Source of the DNA: an uncultured Clostridia bacterium
Lineage (GTDB): Bacteria > Bacillota > Clostridia > Oscillospirales > CAG-272
NCBI GenBank assembly: GCA_944384525.1
Contig: CALWTR010000008.1
Span: 1 to 43,574 of the forward strand
Length of the DNA stretch: 43,574 bases
Direction: 5' to 3'
The first letter of the stretch is position 1, and each line of letters opens with the position of its first letter. Below are positions 6,746 to 15,766 of this stretch, piece by piece. The notes beneath the pieces are model-generated. The model had not been told where the DNA came from. It ran no database searches and was given only the letters and a program-made list of their open reading frames with translations. Position numbers and translations under genes: made by a program.

Positions 6746-8554
6746 ATGCAAAATTTCGAATTCATCAAAAAAACTGTCTTCGACACCATCGGATTTGATG
6801 CCGATAACATCTCTTTGGAAGTCTCGGACTCAGACGGAGTATACGTCTCGTTCAAAGGTGAAAAGGCGGTCGTAGGCGGAAAGACAACGGCTATGCTCTG
6901 CCGCGCTCTTTTCCTGCTGGCAAAGAACATAAGCGAGGGAAAGAAGAGCTTTGAGATCCGGGAAACCCCGGTATTCGACGACTGCGGCGTTATGATAGAC
7001 TGCTCCAGGAACGGAGTCATGAAGGTTGATGCAGTCAAAAAATATATAAACTGCATGGCGGCGCTCGGTCTTAATTTCCTTATGCTGTACACAGAAGATA
7101 CATACACGATCGAGGAATACAAATTCTTCGGATATCTCAGAGGTAAATATTCAAAAGAGGAGCTCCGCGAGATAGATGACTACGCTTACTCGCTCGGCGT
7201 CGAGGTCATACCGTGTATACAGACCCTCGGTCACCTCGCACAGTACCTGCAATGGTCGGAATCCGAGCCGATAGTCGACACGTCATCCGTACTGATAGTG
7301 GACGAGGACGCCACCTATAAATTTATCGAAGCAGCTATACGGTCGATGCGGGAATGCTTCCGGACCAACAGGATACATATAGGTATGGACGAGGCGCACG
7401 ACGTCGGCCTCGGGAAATTCCTTAAAAAGCACGGGTATCAAAACCGTTTTGAAACGCTTAACCGCCATCTCGGCCGGGTAGTCGAGATATGCAACAAATA
7501 CGGATACAAGCCGATGATGTGGTCCGATATGTACTTCCGGCTTGCATCCCCGAACGGATCCTATTATGTCGATTCAGAAATAGATTTTTCGAAGGAAATA
7601 ACCGACAATATCGCAGACGTGGATATGGTCTACTGGGATTACTATCACTCGAACGGGAAGATATACGACCTCCAGATAAAATGCCATAAAAAGCTGCTCC
7701 GTCCCCTGCTGTTTGCGGGAGGCATATCTATCTGGTACGGTCAGCTCCCCTGGCACGAGGAGACCTGGAACAATTCAAAGGCGGCGCTCCGCTCATGCGC
7801 GAGGAACGGTGTAAGATCCGTTTTTGCCACGATATGGGACGACGACGGTTGCGAGACGAACATATTCTTCTCCGTACCCTATCTCCCTCTGTTCTCCGAA
7901 TACTGCTACCGCGGATCCAAAACGCGCGACAGGGATATAATATCTGTATCAGAGTTCCTCACAAAGACCAAATTCAAGACTTGGGAGGCTATCGGCTCCT
8001 ATCACGCGTATATCGACGGTACCGCCGCGCACGGAAAAGCTTATTTCTACAACGATCCGTTCTACAATCTCGTTCCATACAAAACAGAAGTGAGCGAGAA
8101 AATGCTTGATCGTTACAAGGAAGCGCTCACCACAGTGAATGCCGCTAAAATGCCTAAGGATTCGCTCCACATGAAAAAGTATGCGAAGCATATATTCAAG
8201 ATCTCCATACTTAAAACAGAACTCCTGCTCCGCCTCAGAGATGCATATCTGAAAAAGGACAAGGAATATATGACCTACGCCGCGGAAAAAGTCATACCCG
8301 AACTAATAAAACTGTTCAAAGAGCTCTCCGAGATACACCGCGAGCAGTGGAACGCTACATACAAGCCATTCGGATACGAGGTCATCTCCTTCCGATACGG
8401 CGGCAGCATAAACCGACTCAAGGATATAAAAAAGTCGCTCGGCGAATACCTCTCAGGCGAATCCGACTCCATACCCGAGCTGGAGGCGGAGCAATATCCC
8501 GCTACAAGAAGACTCAACACATACAGATTTTTCACCCCATCTGCAATTTTCTGA
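6746..8554 (+). CDS. Glycoside hydrolase family 20 beta-N-acetylhexosaminidase, cytoplasmic
   Basis: GH20 enzymes release terminal N-acetylglucosamine or N-acetylgalactosamine using the substrate acetamido group as nucleophile. The catalytic Asp-Glu pair is seen in HIGMDEAHDVG (D215, E216 of this 602-residue protein), preceded by the family's small non-catalytic alpha/beta domain and the opening of the barrel (GVMIDCSRNGVMKV, then LGLNFLMLYTED). There is no signal peptide, so it should act on imported amino-sugar oligosaccharides or muropeptides. The ATG at 6746 follows AAAGGA at about 6732; an upstream in-frame TTG falls inside the -35 box. The roughly 200-residue C-terminal helical part after the barrel is typical of this GH20 subgroup. 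Single gene between promoter and terminator. Confidence 0.88.
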   Translation: MQNFEFIKKTVFDTIGFDADNISLEVSDSDGVYVSFKGEKAVVGGKTTAMLCRALFLLAKNISEGKKSFEIRETPVFDDCGVMIDCSRNGVMKVDAVKKYINCMAALGLNFLMLYTEDTYTIEEYKFFGYLRGKYSKEELREIDDYAYSLGVEVIPCIQTLGHLAQYLQWSESEPIVDTSSVLIVDEDATYKFIEAAIRSMRECFRTNRIHIGMDEAHDVGLGKFLKKHGYQNRFETLNRHLGRVVEICNKYGYKPMMWSDMYFRLASPNGSYYVDSEIDFSKEITDNIADVDMVYWDYYHSNGKIYDLQIKCHKKLLRPLLFAGGISIWYGQLPWHEETWNNSKAALRSCARNGVRSVFATIWDDDGCETNIFFSVPYLPLFSEYCYRGSKTRDRDIISVSEFLTKTKFKTWEAIGSYHAYIDGTAAHGKAYFYNDPFYNLVPYKTEVSEKMLDRYKEALTTVNAAKMPKDSLHMKKYAKHIFKISILKTELLLRLRDAYLKKDKEYMTYAAEKVIPELIKLFKELSEIHREQWNATYKPFGYEVISFRYGGSINRLKDIKKSLGEYLSGESDSIPELEAEQYPATRRLNTYRFFTPSAIF

Positions 8555-8572
8555 AAAATACAGTCAAATACA

Positions 8573-8612
8573 AAAAAACAGCTGCCACGCGATCCGGGCA
8601 GCTGTTTTTTCT
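8573..8612. terminator. Bidirectional terminator between GH20 and pheT
   Basis: CAGCTGCC pairs with GGCAGCTG around a loop of about ten bases, flanked by A-runs on the left and six T on the right, so it can act on both converging genes. Confidence 0.85.
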
Positions 8613-8640
8613 TAAATGACAACTTCTATTTACTTATACA

Positions 8641-11013
8641 TCAGGCTCTCATAGTGTAGCCGAGCTTTGCATATTCCGCAACTATCGCATCTGTATAAGG
8701 CTGTATTTCCGTTTTTGAGAGTGTCCTCTCATTTGAAACGAAGGTAAGCCTTACAGTTACCGTATCTCCGTCAGCGCCGCTGTAAATATCATGTATGCGA
8801 AAATCGGAAAGCGTATCACCGCCCGCGCGTCTTGCCGCATTCTCCAGCGCTCTGACCGAAATATCCGCTATCGGAGCGGCAAAGGTCATATCAATATCTA
8901 TTCCGGGGAATTTTGATGGCTCGGAATATCTTATATCCTTCGGGGCAATAGCGGAGAAGTCCTCAAGATCCAGCTCAAAGAAAGCTACCGATGCCCTCTT
9001 ATCGAGCAAATTTCTTACACGGGGATGGAGAACTGACAAAGTACCCATCTCCTTGCCGCCGCAAACTATCTCAAACGTGTTTCCGGGATGTGCGTAATCT
9101 GCGGAGGCATCGCATCTGACGTACTCGGGAAGGACATGCTTTACCGTTGCGAATATATCGTCTATAATATCGCGGGCACGGAAAAAGAGCTCCTCCTCGC
9201 CGCACACCTTGGAATACAGGGTCACTCCGAGATGGCGTCTCTCATCAGCGGTACCGTCCTTGCGAAGTCCCTCTACAACATGACCCGCCTCAAATATTCC
9301 GAAATCATCTGCAAAACCCTTATTTTCCGATACGAAAGCGAGGAGCGTCGGTATCATGGATACCCTGAGGTATCTGTGATCCGGAGTCTGCGCATTAATG
9401 ACGGTGACGTTAGGTACCGTCTCTATACCCAGCTCCTTGTCCTTTGCTATATCGCTCCATATATAGGAGTGTACCTCATGGAGGCGATGAGCACCGACAA
9501 GTATATCCTTTATCCTGGAGGTGTCTGTTTGTGCGCGCTCCGCTTTCACCGGACGGAGCGGACTGAGCGACGTCTTTACCTCAAAGTTATCGTATCCGTA
9601 TATTCTGGTTATCTCCTCTACAAGGTCCGCCTTTATCGTGACGTCCTTAGTAGCTCTCCAGGAGGGTACTGACACTGAAAAAGTCTTATCTCTGATCTCT
9701 ACACCGAAGCCCAAAGATTTCAGTATCGAAACCACACGGTCGTCCGATATCTCTATACCGGTATATCTGTCTATATAGCTCTTATCTATGTCTATCTTTA
9801 TCTCAGGGTACTTTCTTACGTATCTGTCGGTAAACGCGCTCCTCACCTTAGCTCCGGGATCCAGAGAAAGGAGCAGGAGGAGCAAACGTGCAGTAGCGGT
9901 CTCGCACAGCTCGGGATCCAGCATTTTTTCATAACGCATAGACGCATCGGTGCGCAGACCTATTTTTGTGGAAGTCTTTCTTACTGAAACTCCGTCAAAA
10001 GTCGCGCTCTCCAGAAGAAGAGAGTCCGTATCGTCCTCTATCTTAGACGCGTCTCCGCCCATTACTCCGGCGATCGCAACCGGCACGTCAGAGGATGTTA
10101 TCATAAGATTTGTGCTGTCCATGCGTCTGTCGATGCCGTCCAGCGTACGGAACGTAAAAGGCTCCTCAAACCTCTGTATCTCGACATGGTCGACCTTGCG
10201 GCAGTCAAAGGCGTGCATCGGCTGGCCGAGCTCCATCATAACATAGTTAGTAAGATCAGCAAGCAGATTTATCGCTCTGGAGCCGCAGTAATAGAGGCGT
10301 ATCCTCATATTGACAGGGCTCGTCTTACTCGTTATACTGTCGACTTTCATCGCGCAGTAGCGGAAAACCAGCTCCTTATCCTTAACGTTCACCTCGACTT
10401 CAGGCAGGTTTGCGTACTTGGAAAGATCCGTTTTTTCAAGCGGCTTCAGGGATCTTCCGGATATTGCGGCAAATTCGCGCGCTATCCCGTAGTGCCCCCA
10501 GAGGTCGGGGCGGTTAGTCAGAGATTTATTGTCTACCTCGAAAACGATATCGTCTATATCAAAGACCTGCTTCAGATCAGTACCGAGCGCTATGCTTTCG
10601 TCTATCTCCATAAGTCCGGAATGGTCGTCCGATATGCCCAGCTCCGCCTCGGAACAGCACATACCGCAGGACTCATAACCGGCTATCGTTGCTCGGCCTA
10701 TCTCACGGCCGCTCACCATACCGCCCTCGCGGGCAAAGGCAACATGCATACCCTCGCGAACGTTCGGCGCTCCGCACACGCAGTCGATAAGTATCCCTCT
10801 CCCGTCGTTTATCTTCAGGAGATGTAGCTTTTTCGATGACGGATGTTCCTCCACAGACTCTATCTTAGCCGCGACGACGCCGTGCGTATCTCCGCCTTTA
10901 ACTATAATGTCCTCTACCTCAGCGGTAGCCAGCGTGAAATTCTTTATAAGAGCGATCTTGTCCAGTCCGCTGAGATCGACAAAATCAGATATCCAGTTCA
11001 TTGAAAGAAACAT
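8641..11013 (-). CDS. pheT: Phenylalanine-tRNA ligase beta subunit
   Basis: PheT pairs with PheS in the heterotetramer that charges tRNA-Phe; it holds the editing site and tRNA contacts. The 790 residues show the expected order: an EMAP/OB tRNA-binding domain (about 38-150, CVCGAPNVREGMHVAFA), the B3/4 editing domain, B5 domain, the catalytic-like core, and an FDX-ACB anticodon-binding domain at the C-terminus (SKFPGIDIDM to the end). The ATG at 11013 follows AAGGAGG at 11023-11029, which overlaps the stop codon of pheS, so the two genes are translationally linked in one operon. Confidence 0.96.
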   Translation of the reverse strand: MFLSMNWISDFVDLSGLDKIALIKNFTLATAEVEDIIVKGGDTHGVVAAKIESVEEHPSSKKLHLLKINDGRGILIDCVCGAPNVREGMHVAFAREGGMVSGREIGRATIAGYESCGMCCSEAELGISDDHSGLMEIDESIALGTDLKQVFDIDDIVFEVDNKSLTNRPDLWGHYGIAREFAAISGRSLKPLEKTDLSKYANLPEVEVNVKDKELVFRYCAMKVDSITSKTSPVNMRIRLYYCGSRAINLLADLTNYVMMELGQPMHAFDCRKVDHVEIQRFEEPFTFRTLDGIDRRMDSTNLMITSSDVPVAIAGVMGGDASKIEDDTDSLLLESATFDGVSVRKTSTKIGLRTDASMRYEKMLDPELCETATARLLLLLLSLDPGAKVRSAFTDRYVRKYPEIKIDIDKSYIDRYTGIEISDDRVVSILKSLGFGVEIRDKTFSVSVPSWRATKDVTIKADLVEEITRIYGYDNFEVKTSLSPLRPVKAERAQTDTSRIKDILVGAHRLHEVHSYIWSDIAKDKELGIETVPNVTVINAQTPDHRYLRVSMIPTLLAFVSENKGFADDFGIFEAGHVVEGLRKDGTADERRHLGVTLYSKVCGEEELFFRARDIIDDIFATVKHVLPEYVRCDASADYAHPGNTFEIVCGGKEMGTLSVLHPRVRNLLDKRASVAFFELDLEDFSAIAPKDIRYSEPSKFPGIDIDMTFAAPIADISVRALENAARRAGGDTLSDFRIHDIYSGADGDTVTVRLTFVSNERTLSKTEIQPYTDAIVAEYAKLGYTMRA

Positions 11014-11028
11014 AATCCCTCGACCTCC

Positions 11029-12051
11029 TTAATTTGATCCGAACTGCGACAGCGCCTTAAGATTTCCGCTGTTAAAGTCGCGGATATCCTTGACTCCGTA
11101 CTTCATCATCGCAAGTCTTGTCAATCCGAGTCCGAATGCAAAGCCGGTATATTTCTCAGTGTCTATCCCGCCCTCCGCAAGAACGTTCGGATGTATCATG
11201 CCGCAGGGACAAAGCTCGAGCCAGCCCGATCCCTTACAGGAAGGACAGCCCTCTCCTCCGCATATAAGACAATTTATATCAAGCTCAAAGCCCGGCTCGA
11301 CAAACGGGAAAAATCCCGGGCGCAGTCTCACCTTTATATCCCTCTCGAACACTTCCGAGAGCATTGTCTTCATGAAATATATCAGATTTGATATGGAGAT
11401 GTTCTCATCGATCATTATGCCTTCCATCTGGAAGAACGTATTCTCATGGCAGGCGTCAGTCGCCTCATTTCGGAAACAACGACCGGGGAATATGGCGCGC
11501 AACGGGGCGCCGTACTTACGTATTATCGCGTTCTGTGCCGCAGACGTATGTGTCTTCAGCAACTGACCGTTGTCAAGATAATACGTGTCTTGCATATCGC
11601 GTGCCGGATGATGCTTTGGGATATTGAGCGACTCGAAGCATTTATAGTCGTCTACGATCTCATAATAATCCTCAACGGTAAAGCCCATGCTCTTGAAAAT
11701 AGCCTCTACTTCTCTTGATACCAGAGTTATCGGATGATAAGAGCCGCGTACGTTGTTCATGCGTATATCCGGGTTATACTTTTTCGCACTTCTGATCTCA
11801 GCGTCAAGCGCCGCCCTCTTGATCCGCTCTGCGGCGTCGGAGATCATCTGCTCCGCTTCCGTTTTGAACTCGTTGATTATCTGGCCGGCCGACTTCTTGT
11901 CCGCCGCGTTCCTGAGCTCCGCCATGAGCTCCGCTACCGCGCCCTTCTTCCCGAGGAAGGAAACACGTATCGCCTCTACCGCCGCGTCAGTCTCCGCCGC
12001 CGCCAACATTTCGCTGAGTTTTTTCCTCAATTCTTCCGTCTTTTCTTTCAT
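11029..12051 (-). CDS. pheS: Phenylalanine-tRNA ligase alpha subunit
   Basis: PheS is the catalytic subunit of class IIc Phe-tRNA synthetase. It has the N-terminal coiled coil (about 1-85), motif 2 (GRCFRNEATDACHE), the Cys-rich zinc-ribbon-like loop common in Firmicutes (CLICGGEGCPSCKG), and motif 3 (FGLGLTRLAMMKYGV). Two ATGs are possible: 12057 lies directly on GGAG, whereas 12051 has GGAG with a six-base spacer, so I prefer 12051 (340 residues). A consensus promoter lies about 100 bases upstream. I find no T-box in the leader, so regulation by uncharged tRNA is not indicated. A decayed copy of the 3' end lies at 1715-1853. Confidence 0.96.
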   Translation of the reverse strand: MKEKTEELRKKLSEMLAAAETDAAVEAIRVSFLGKKGAVAELMAELRNAADKKSAGQIINEFKTEAEQMISDAAERIKRAALDAEIRSAKKYNPDIRMNNVRGSYHPITLVSREVEAIFKSMGFTVEDYYEIVDDYKCFESLNIPKHHPARDMQDTYYLDNGQLLKTHTSAAQNAIIRKYGAPLRAIFPGRCFRNEATDACHENTFFQMEGIMIDENISISNLIYFMKTMLSEVFERDIKVRLRPGFFPFVEPGFELDINCLICGGEGCPSCKGSGWLELCPCGMIHPNVLAEGGIDTEKYTGFAFGLGLTRLAMMKYGVKDIRDFNSGNLKALSQFGSN

Positions 12052-12153
12052 TTCCATCTCCGTCCCGCCCGGAGGCGAGTCAAAACATTGATTTTTTAAT
12101 TGTTTTTAAGGATTAACAGGCATTTTTCAAATCTGCCCTTCGACTAAATATAT

Positions 12154-12182
12154 ATTATATAATATATAATTTGTTTTGTCAA
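12154..12182 (-). promoter_or_regulatory. Sigma-A promoter of pheS-pheT
   Basis: Perfect consensus boxes on the minus strand: TTGACA (12177-12182) and TATAAT (12154-12159) with a 17-base AT-rich spacer. This predicts strong constitutive transcription. Confidence 0.9.
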
Positions 12183-12210
12183 ATAAATTTCCGCGCCTCT
12201 CAGCAGTATC

Positions 12211-12714
12211 TCAAACCGTCCCTCCGGAATGATCTACATCGCCGCCGCCGAGCGCCTGATATGCGATCTCCAGAGCGCCCTCAGGTATTAACTCAGAGAC
12301 GCTCCCGCCGGACAGCAAGCGCTCTCTTACGAGCGTAGAGGATATCCCGGAGTATTTCACGTCGGCACGCATATATTCCGTTCTGACGCCTCCGTGCTCA
12401 AGGTTCCATGCCGCCATCGGCTCCTCATATGCAAGGTCTTTTTCATTCCTTATCCCTTTGACTATCAGAGATATCCCATTATCCCGGCAATAGTCGATAA
12501 CGAGACCGCCGCTGTATCCGACAGTGACGTTGCTCAAGCCTCTGACGGCGGCGGAGAGCATACGGACACGGTCCTCAGCTCCGAACATATATTTTTTGTC
12601 CGGGTTCACAAAAACCACCGCGAACACCTCGCCGTATTTTTCAGAGCACCTCTTTATTATATCGAGATGGCCCAGCGTCACCGGATCATAGCTACCCGGA
12701 AGCAAAACCCTCAT
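12211..12714 (-). CDS. coaD: Phosphopantetheine adenylyltransferase
   Basis: CoaD transfers AMP from ATP to 4'-phosphopantetheine, the penultimate step of coenzyme A synthesis. The 167-residue protein shows the nucleotidyltransferase signature GSYDPVTLGHLDII (residues 7-20, with the TxGH box), the conserved KGIRNEKDLAYE motif, and the C-terminal ISSTLVRE phosphate-binding segment. Its ATG overlaps the rsmD stop codon in TGATG, so the two are translationally coupled, a common rsmD-coaD arrangement. It ends the uvrC-rsmD-coaD run; pheS downstream has its own promoter. Confidence 0.95.
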   Translation of the reverse strand: MRVLLPGSYDPVTLGHLDIIKRCSEKYGEVFAVVFVNPDKKYMFGAEDRVRMLSAAVRGLSNVTVGYSGGLVIDYCRDNGISLIVKGIRNEKDLAYEEPMAAWNLEHGGVRTEYMRADVKYSGISSTLVRERLLSGGSVSELIPEGALEIAYQALGGGDVDHSGGTV

Positions 12715-13289
12715 CAGGACGTCTCTCCTCCTCTGTAAAGCAGTATATTTACCTGCGTCTTCTTGCCGTACCTTGTAGACTTCAAAACATCAAAACTTCC
12801 GAGCGCGGTCACACTTCCGAGTATATCCGCATCCCCCTCGCTCTCTATGACAAAAATGCATCCGTCATCCGCCAAAGAGGCTCCGAGCAGCTTTTTGACT
12901 GCATCCCCGCACATGCCCGCGGAATACGGGGGGTCTATAAATACAAGATTATAAGTATCTCTGCCGGACGCTTTTCTTATATAATTTCTGTAATCGCTGA
13001 CAAGGTAACGGCAATCTGTGAAGAAACCGGCTCTTTTAGCGTTTGCTTTTACATATCCGATCGCCTCCGCCGAGGAATCCACGAACGTTGCCGACTCTGC
13101 ACCGCGCGACATAGCCTCAAGCCCCATCTGCCCGCATCCGGCAAAAAGATCCAGAACGCGCCTGCCTTCTATATCAAAGTTTATAGATGAAAATATCGCC
13201 TCTTTTATCCTCTCTGAGGTAGGCCGCGTAGCATCCCCTTCCGGCGCCTCGATCCTCGCGCCTTTGGCTTTGCCGGTTATTATCCTCAT
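12714..13289 (-). CDS. rsmD: 16S rRNA (guanine966-N2)-methyltransferase
   Basis: RsmD methylates G966 of 16S rRNA using S-adenosylmethionine. The product begins MRIITGKAKGARIEAP and contains RPTSERIKEAIF, the SAM-binding LDLFAGCGQMGLEAMSRGA and the catalytic DPPY, all diagnostic of the family; about 191 residues is the usual size. Two ATGs lie six bases apart; the second (13289) has GGAGGA eight bases upstream and matches family starts, while the first would be only two bases from it. It lies 30 bases after uvrC and overlaps coaD by one base. Confidence 0.94.
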   Translation of the reverse strand: MRIITGKAKGARIEAPEGDATRPTSERIKEAIFSSINFDIEGRRVLDLFAGCGQMGLEAMSRGAESATFVDSSAEAIGYVKANAKRAGFFTDCRYLVSDYRNYIRKASGRDTYNLVFIDPPYSAGMCGDAVKKLLGASLADDGCIFVIESEGDADILGSVTALGSFDVLKSTRYGKKTQVNILLYRGGETS

Positions 13290-13319
13290 ATACATGCTCC
13301 TCCACCCGAAAAACAGGCT

Positions 13320-15140
13320 TTATTTTTTTCTGAAATACTCGTATATATTCTCCGCGTCTCTGCGGCTTATCCCAGGCACTCCGCAAAGTTGCTCGATATC
13401 CGCCGCTTTTATTCCGGACAGCGAGCCGATCCCGGAAAGCAGTCTGCGAGCCTTCGCCGCGCCTATCCCTGGTATTTTCTCAAGCGACGAATGAGTGAGA
13501 GTACGTCTCTTCCCCTTCATCGTAGCGCTCACCGCAAAGCGGTGTGCCTCCTCCTGTATCTCATATATCATAACGTATATCCCCTTATCTGAGGCTATAC
13601 TTATCTCACCGCTCCCGTCTGTAAGCGCGCGCGTCTTATGATAATCATCCTTTACCATACCGAACACCGGGATCGAAAGCCCCTCCGGCATTACGGAAAG
13701 TGCCGCATTGACCTGCCCGGCTCCTCCATCCACAAGTATCAGGTCGGGACGCTCGCCGAGAGAGGGAGATCCGTCCCCTATATGCGAAAACCGGCGCGAG
13801 AGCGCCTCGCGCATTGATCCGTAGTCATCCGCGCCCGCCGTAGTTTTTATATTGAAACGGCGGTAGTCACTGCGCTTGAATTTCCCGTTTTCGTAAACTA
13901 TCATTGACGCATTTATGTTTTCGTTGCCTATATTTGAGATATCGTACGCCTCGATCCTGTCCGGCACTACCTCCAATCTCAGCAGTTCTGACAAGCGGAC
14001 GAGACGCTTTTCTTCCCGCTCTGCTTCATTGCGGTAATTCTTGGCTCGCTCGCGTGCATTGTCGATCGCAAGCCTGCACAGCTTTCCGGCGGCGCCGCGG
14101 GACGGCGTCCTCACCTGAACGCGGTGACCTGCCAAAGCCGCCAGATATTCAGAAAGTGACTCGCGCTCCTCTCCATCTATTTCAAAGCAAAGAAATATTT
14201 CTCGCGGGACTGATGAAATATCGGCATAGTAGCGCGTTATCAAAGCCGCCTTATCTCCGTCCTCGGTCATTTCAAAACAGGAGAACACGAACTCACTCTT
14301 GTTTATTAGTTTTCCTCCTCGTATGTTCAAAACGGCGAACACACCGCAGACCTCGTCGGTATAGAAAGCGAAAATATCTCTATCCTCGTCCGGGTCCGCG
14401 ACTACCAGCTGTTTTTCCGACAGCTTTTCAAGCGCAGCTACAGAATCTCTCAGTCTTGCCGCCCGCTCATACTCCTCCGCCTCCGCCGCAGAATTCATCT
14501 CCGAGACCAATCTCTCCTTTGTTTCACGGATATTGCCGTCCAGAAGTTTTGCCGCCGCTTTGATCCGCCAAGAATATTCCTCCTCCGATATCCCTCCGGC
14601 GCAAGGAGCACAGCACCTGCCCATCTGACTGTAAATGCACGGTCTCTCCTTACCTATATCACGCGGGAATGACCTCTTACAGGTCGGGAGCGAAAATATT
14701 TTTATAACTGCGTCCGCCGCAAGATGTGCGGCCTCCGAGCCCTGGTAAGGTCCGAAATACATGCCGCCGTCCTGTTTTCTGTCTCTGGTCACGATCACGC
14801 GGGGATATGCGCCGGCGGTTATTTTTATATACGGATAAGATTTGGAATCTTTGAGCTTTATATTGTATTTCGGAGAGTGCTTTTTTATCAGCACATTCTC
14901 AAGCGTAAGCGCCTCTATCTCGGTATTGCACAGATAATATTCGAAATCATCGACGCAGGAGATCATTTTCTCAGTCTTGAATCCGTGCCCGCTTCCGGTA
15001 AAATAACTGTTGACGCGGTTTTTAAGCTTTCTGGATTTTCCGACGTAGATTATCCTGCCATCCGCATCTTTCATTATATACACACCCGGAGACGCAGGCA
15101 AAGTATTGGATTTTTCCCTCAGTCTCTCTATCCTGGTCAA
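13320..15140 (-). CDS. uvrC: Excinuclease ABC subunit C
   Basis: UvrC makes both incisions around DNA lesions in nucleotide excision repair. The 606-residue protein has the N-terminal GIY-YIG nuclease (GVYIMKDADGRIIYVGKS, residues 19-36), a Cys cluster (CIYSQMGRCCAPC) seen in many UvrC proteins that may bind an iron-sulfur cluster, a UVR helical hairpin at about 205-235, the RNase H-like C-terminal nuclease (EAYDISNIG, ILVDGGAGQVNAA) and a C-terminal helix-hairpin-helix pair. It starts at a TTG (15140) with GGGGG eight bases upstream. It follows the HPr terminator by about 45 bases and leads into rsmD-coaD. Confidence 0.96.
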   Translation of the reverse strand: MTRIERLREKSNTLPASPGVYIMKDADGRIIYVGKSRKLKNRVNSYFTGSGHGFKTEKMISCVDDFEYYLCNTEIEALTLENVLIKKHSPKYNIKLKDSKSYPYIKITAGAYPRVIVTRDRKQDGGMYFGPYQGSEAAHLAADAVIKIFSLPTCKRSFPRDIGKERPCIYSQMGRCCAPCAGGISEEEYSWRIKAAAKLLDGNIRETKERLVSEMNSAAEAEEYERAARLRDSVAALEKLSEKQLVVADPDEDRDIFAFYTDEVCGVFAVLNIRGGKLINKSEFVFSCFEMTEDGDKAALITRYYADISSVPREIFLCFEIDGEERESLSEYLAALAGHRVQVRTPSRGAAGKLCRLAIDNARERAKNYRNEAEREEKRLVRLSELLRLEVVPDRIEAYDISNIGNENINASMIVYENGKFKRSDYRRFNIKTTAGADDYGSMREALSRRFSHIGDGSPSLGERPDLILVDGGAGQVNAALSVMPEGLSIPVFGMVKDDYHKTRALTDGSGEISIASDKGIYVMIYEIQEEAHRFAVSATMKGKRRTLTHSSLEKIPGIGAAKARRLLSGIGSLSGIKAADIEQLCGVPGISRRDAENIYEYFRKK

Positions 15141-15186
15141 AAAACTATCCCCCTTTCTGCGCGATATACGCCGATATCCGGATAAT

Positions 15187-15213
15187 AAAAAATGAGCCCT
15201 AGGCTCATTTTTT
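15187..15213 (-). terminator. Terminator after ptsH
   Basis: A near-perfect palindrome with ATGAGCC (15192-15198) and GGCTCAT (15202-15208), flanked by A6 and T6 runs, lies downstream of the HPr gene on the minus strand. Confidence 0.85.
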
Positions 15214-15258
15214 ATTGAATTATCCGCTGAAAAGCTCCGCCAGCTGAGCGCGGACTCA

Positions 15259-15522
15259 TCATTCGGAAAAACTGCTTTCTATAAGCGTTGCAAGCCCGTT
15301 TATCGCATCGTCCTCATCGGGGCCGTCAGCGATAAGCGTTATCGTCATACCCTTAACGATACCGAGCGAAAGCACGCCGAGCAAACTTTTAGCGTTGACT
15401 CTGCAATCCTCTTTCTCTACCCATATAGAGCTCTTGTAAGAGTTCGCCTTCTGAATAAAAAATGTTGCAGGTCTTGCATGCAGGCCCACGCTGTTCTTTA
15501 TCGTAACGTTGCGAGATATCAT
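15259..15522 (-). CDS. ptsH: HPr-family phosphocarrier protein
   Basis: HPr passes phosphate from enzyme I to sugar-specific EIIA proteins, and in Firmicutes its Ser46-phosphorylated form is the corepressor of CcpA. This 87-residue protein has both sites: H15 in GLHARPAT and S46 in NAKSLLGVLSLGI. It is therefore not a Crh-type protein, which lacks His15. No enzyme I gene is nearby, and it has its own promoter and terminator. AAGGAG lies about eight bases before the ATG. Confidence 0.9.
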   Translation of the reverse strand: MISRNVTIKNSVGLHARPATFFIQKANSYKSSIWVEKEDCRVNAKSLLGVLSLGIVKGMTITLIADGPDEDDAINGLATLIESSFSE

Positions 15523-15567
15523 TTCCTGGCTCCTTGTATAAAGCGATAAGATTTATTTATTGTAATC

Positions 15568-15596
15568 AGTATAGCAAAATGAACACTAAAAATCAA
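15568..15596 (-). promoter_or_regulatory. Sigma-A promoter of ptsH
   Basis: TTGATT (15591-15596) and TATACT (15568-15573) on the minus strand, 17 bases apart; the start codon follows about 45 bases downstream of the -10 box. Confidence 0.75.
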
Positions 15597-15766
15597 TACT
15601 TTTTTAAATAAATTTTCACATTTACAGGCTCTTATGGAGCTTTTTGGTCAATATGTCAAATATTGGTGTAAAATTTGACTTTGTTACATTCAATATTACA
15701 TCGAGCCTGCTTTCAATATCGATTTTAAAACGATTTCAGGAAGCAAACGCGGCGCTCACCAGGCCG

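Noticed and set aside
12052-12153. A T-box leader before pheS
   Set aside because: The leader is only about 90 bases, with no T-box-like conserved sequence, specifier stem or terminator; the T-box needs more length.
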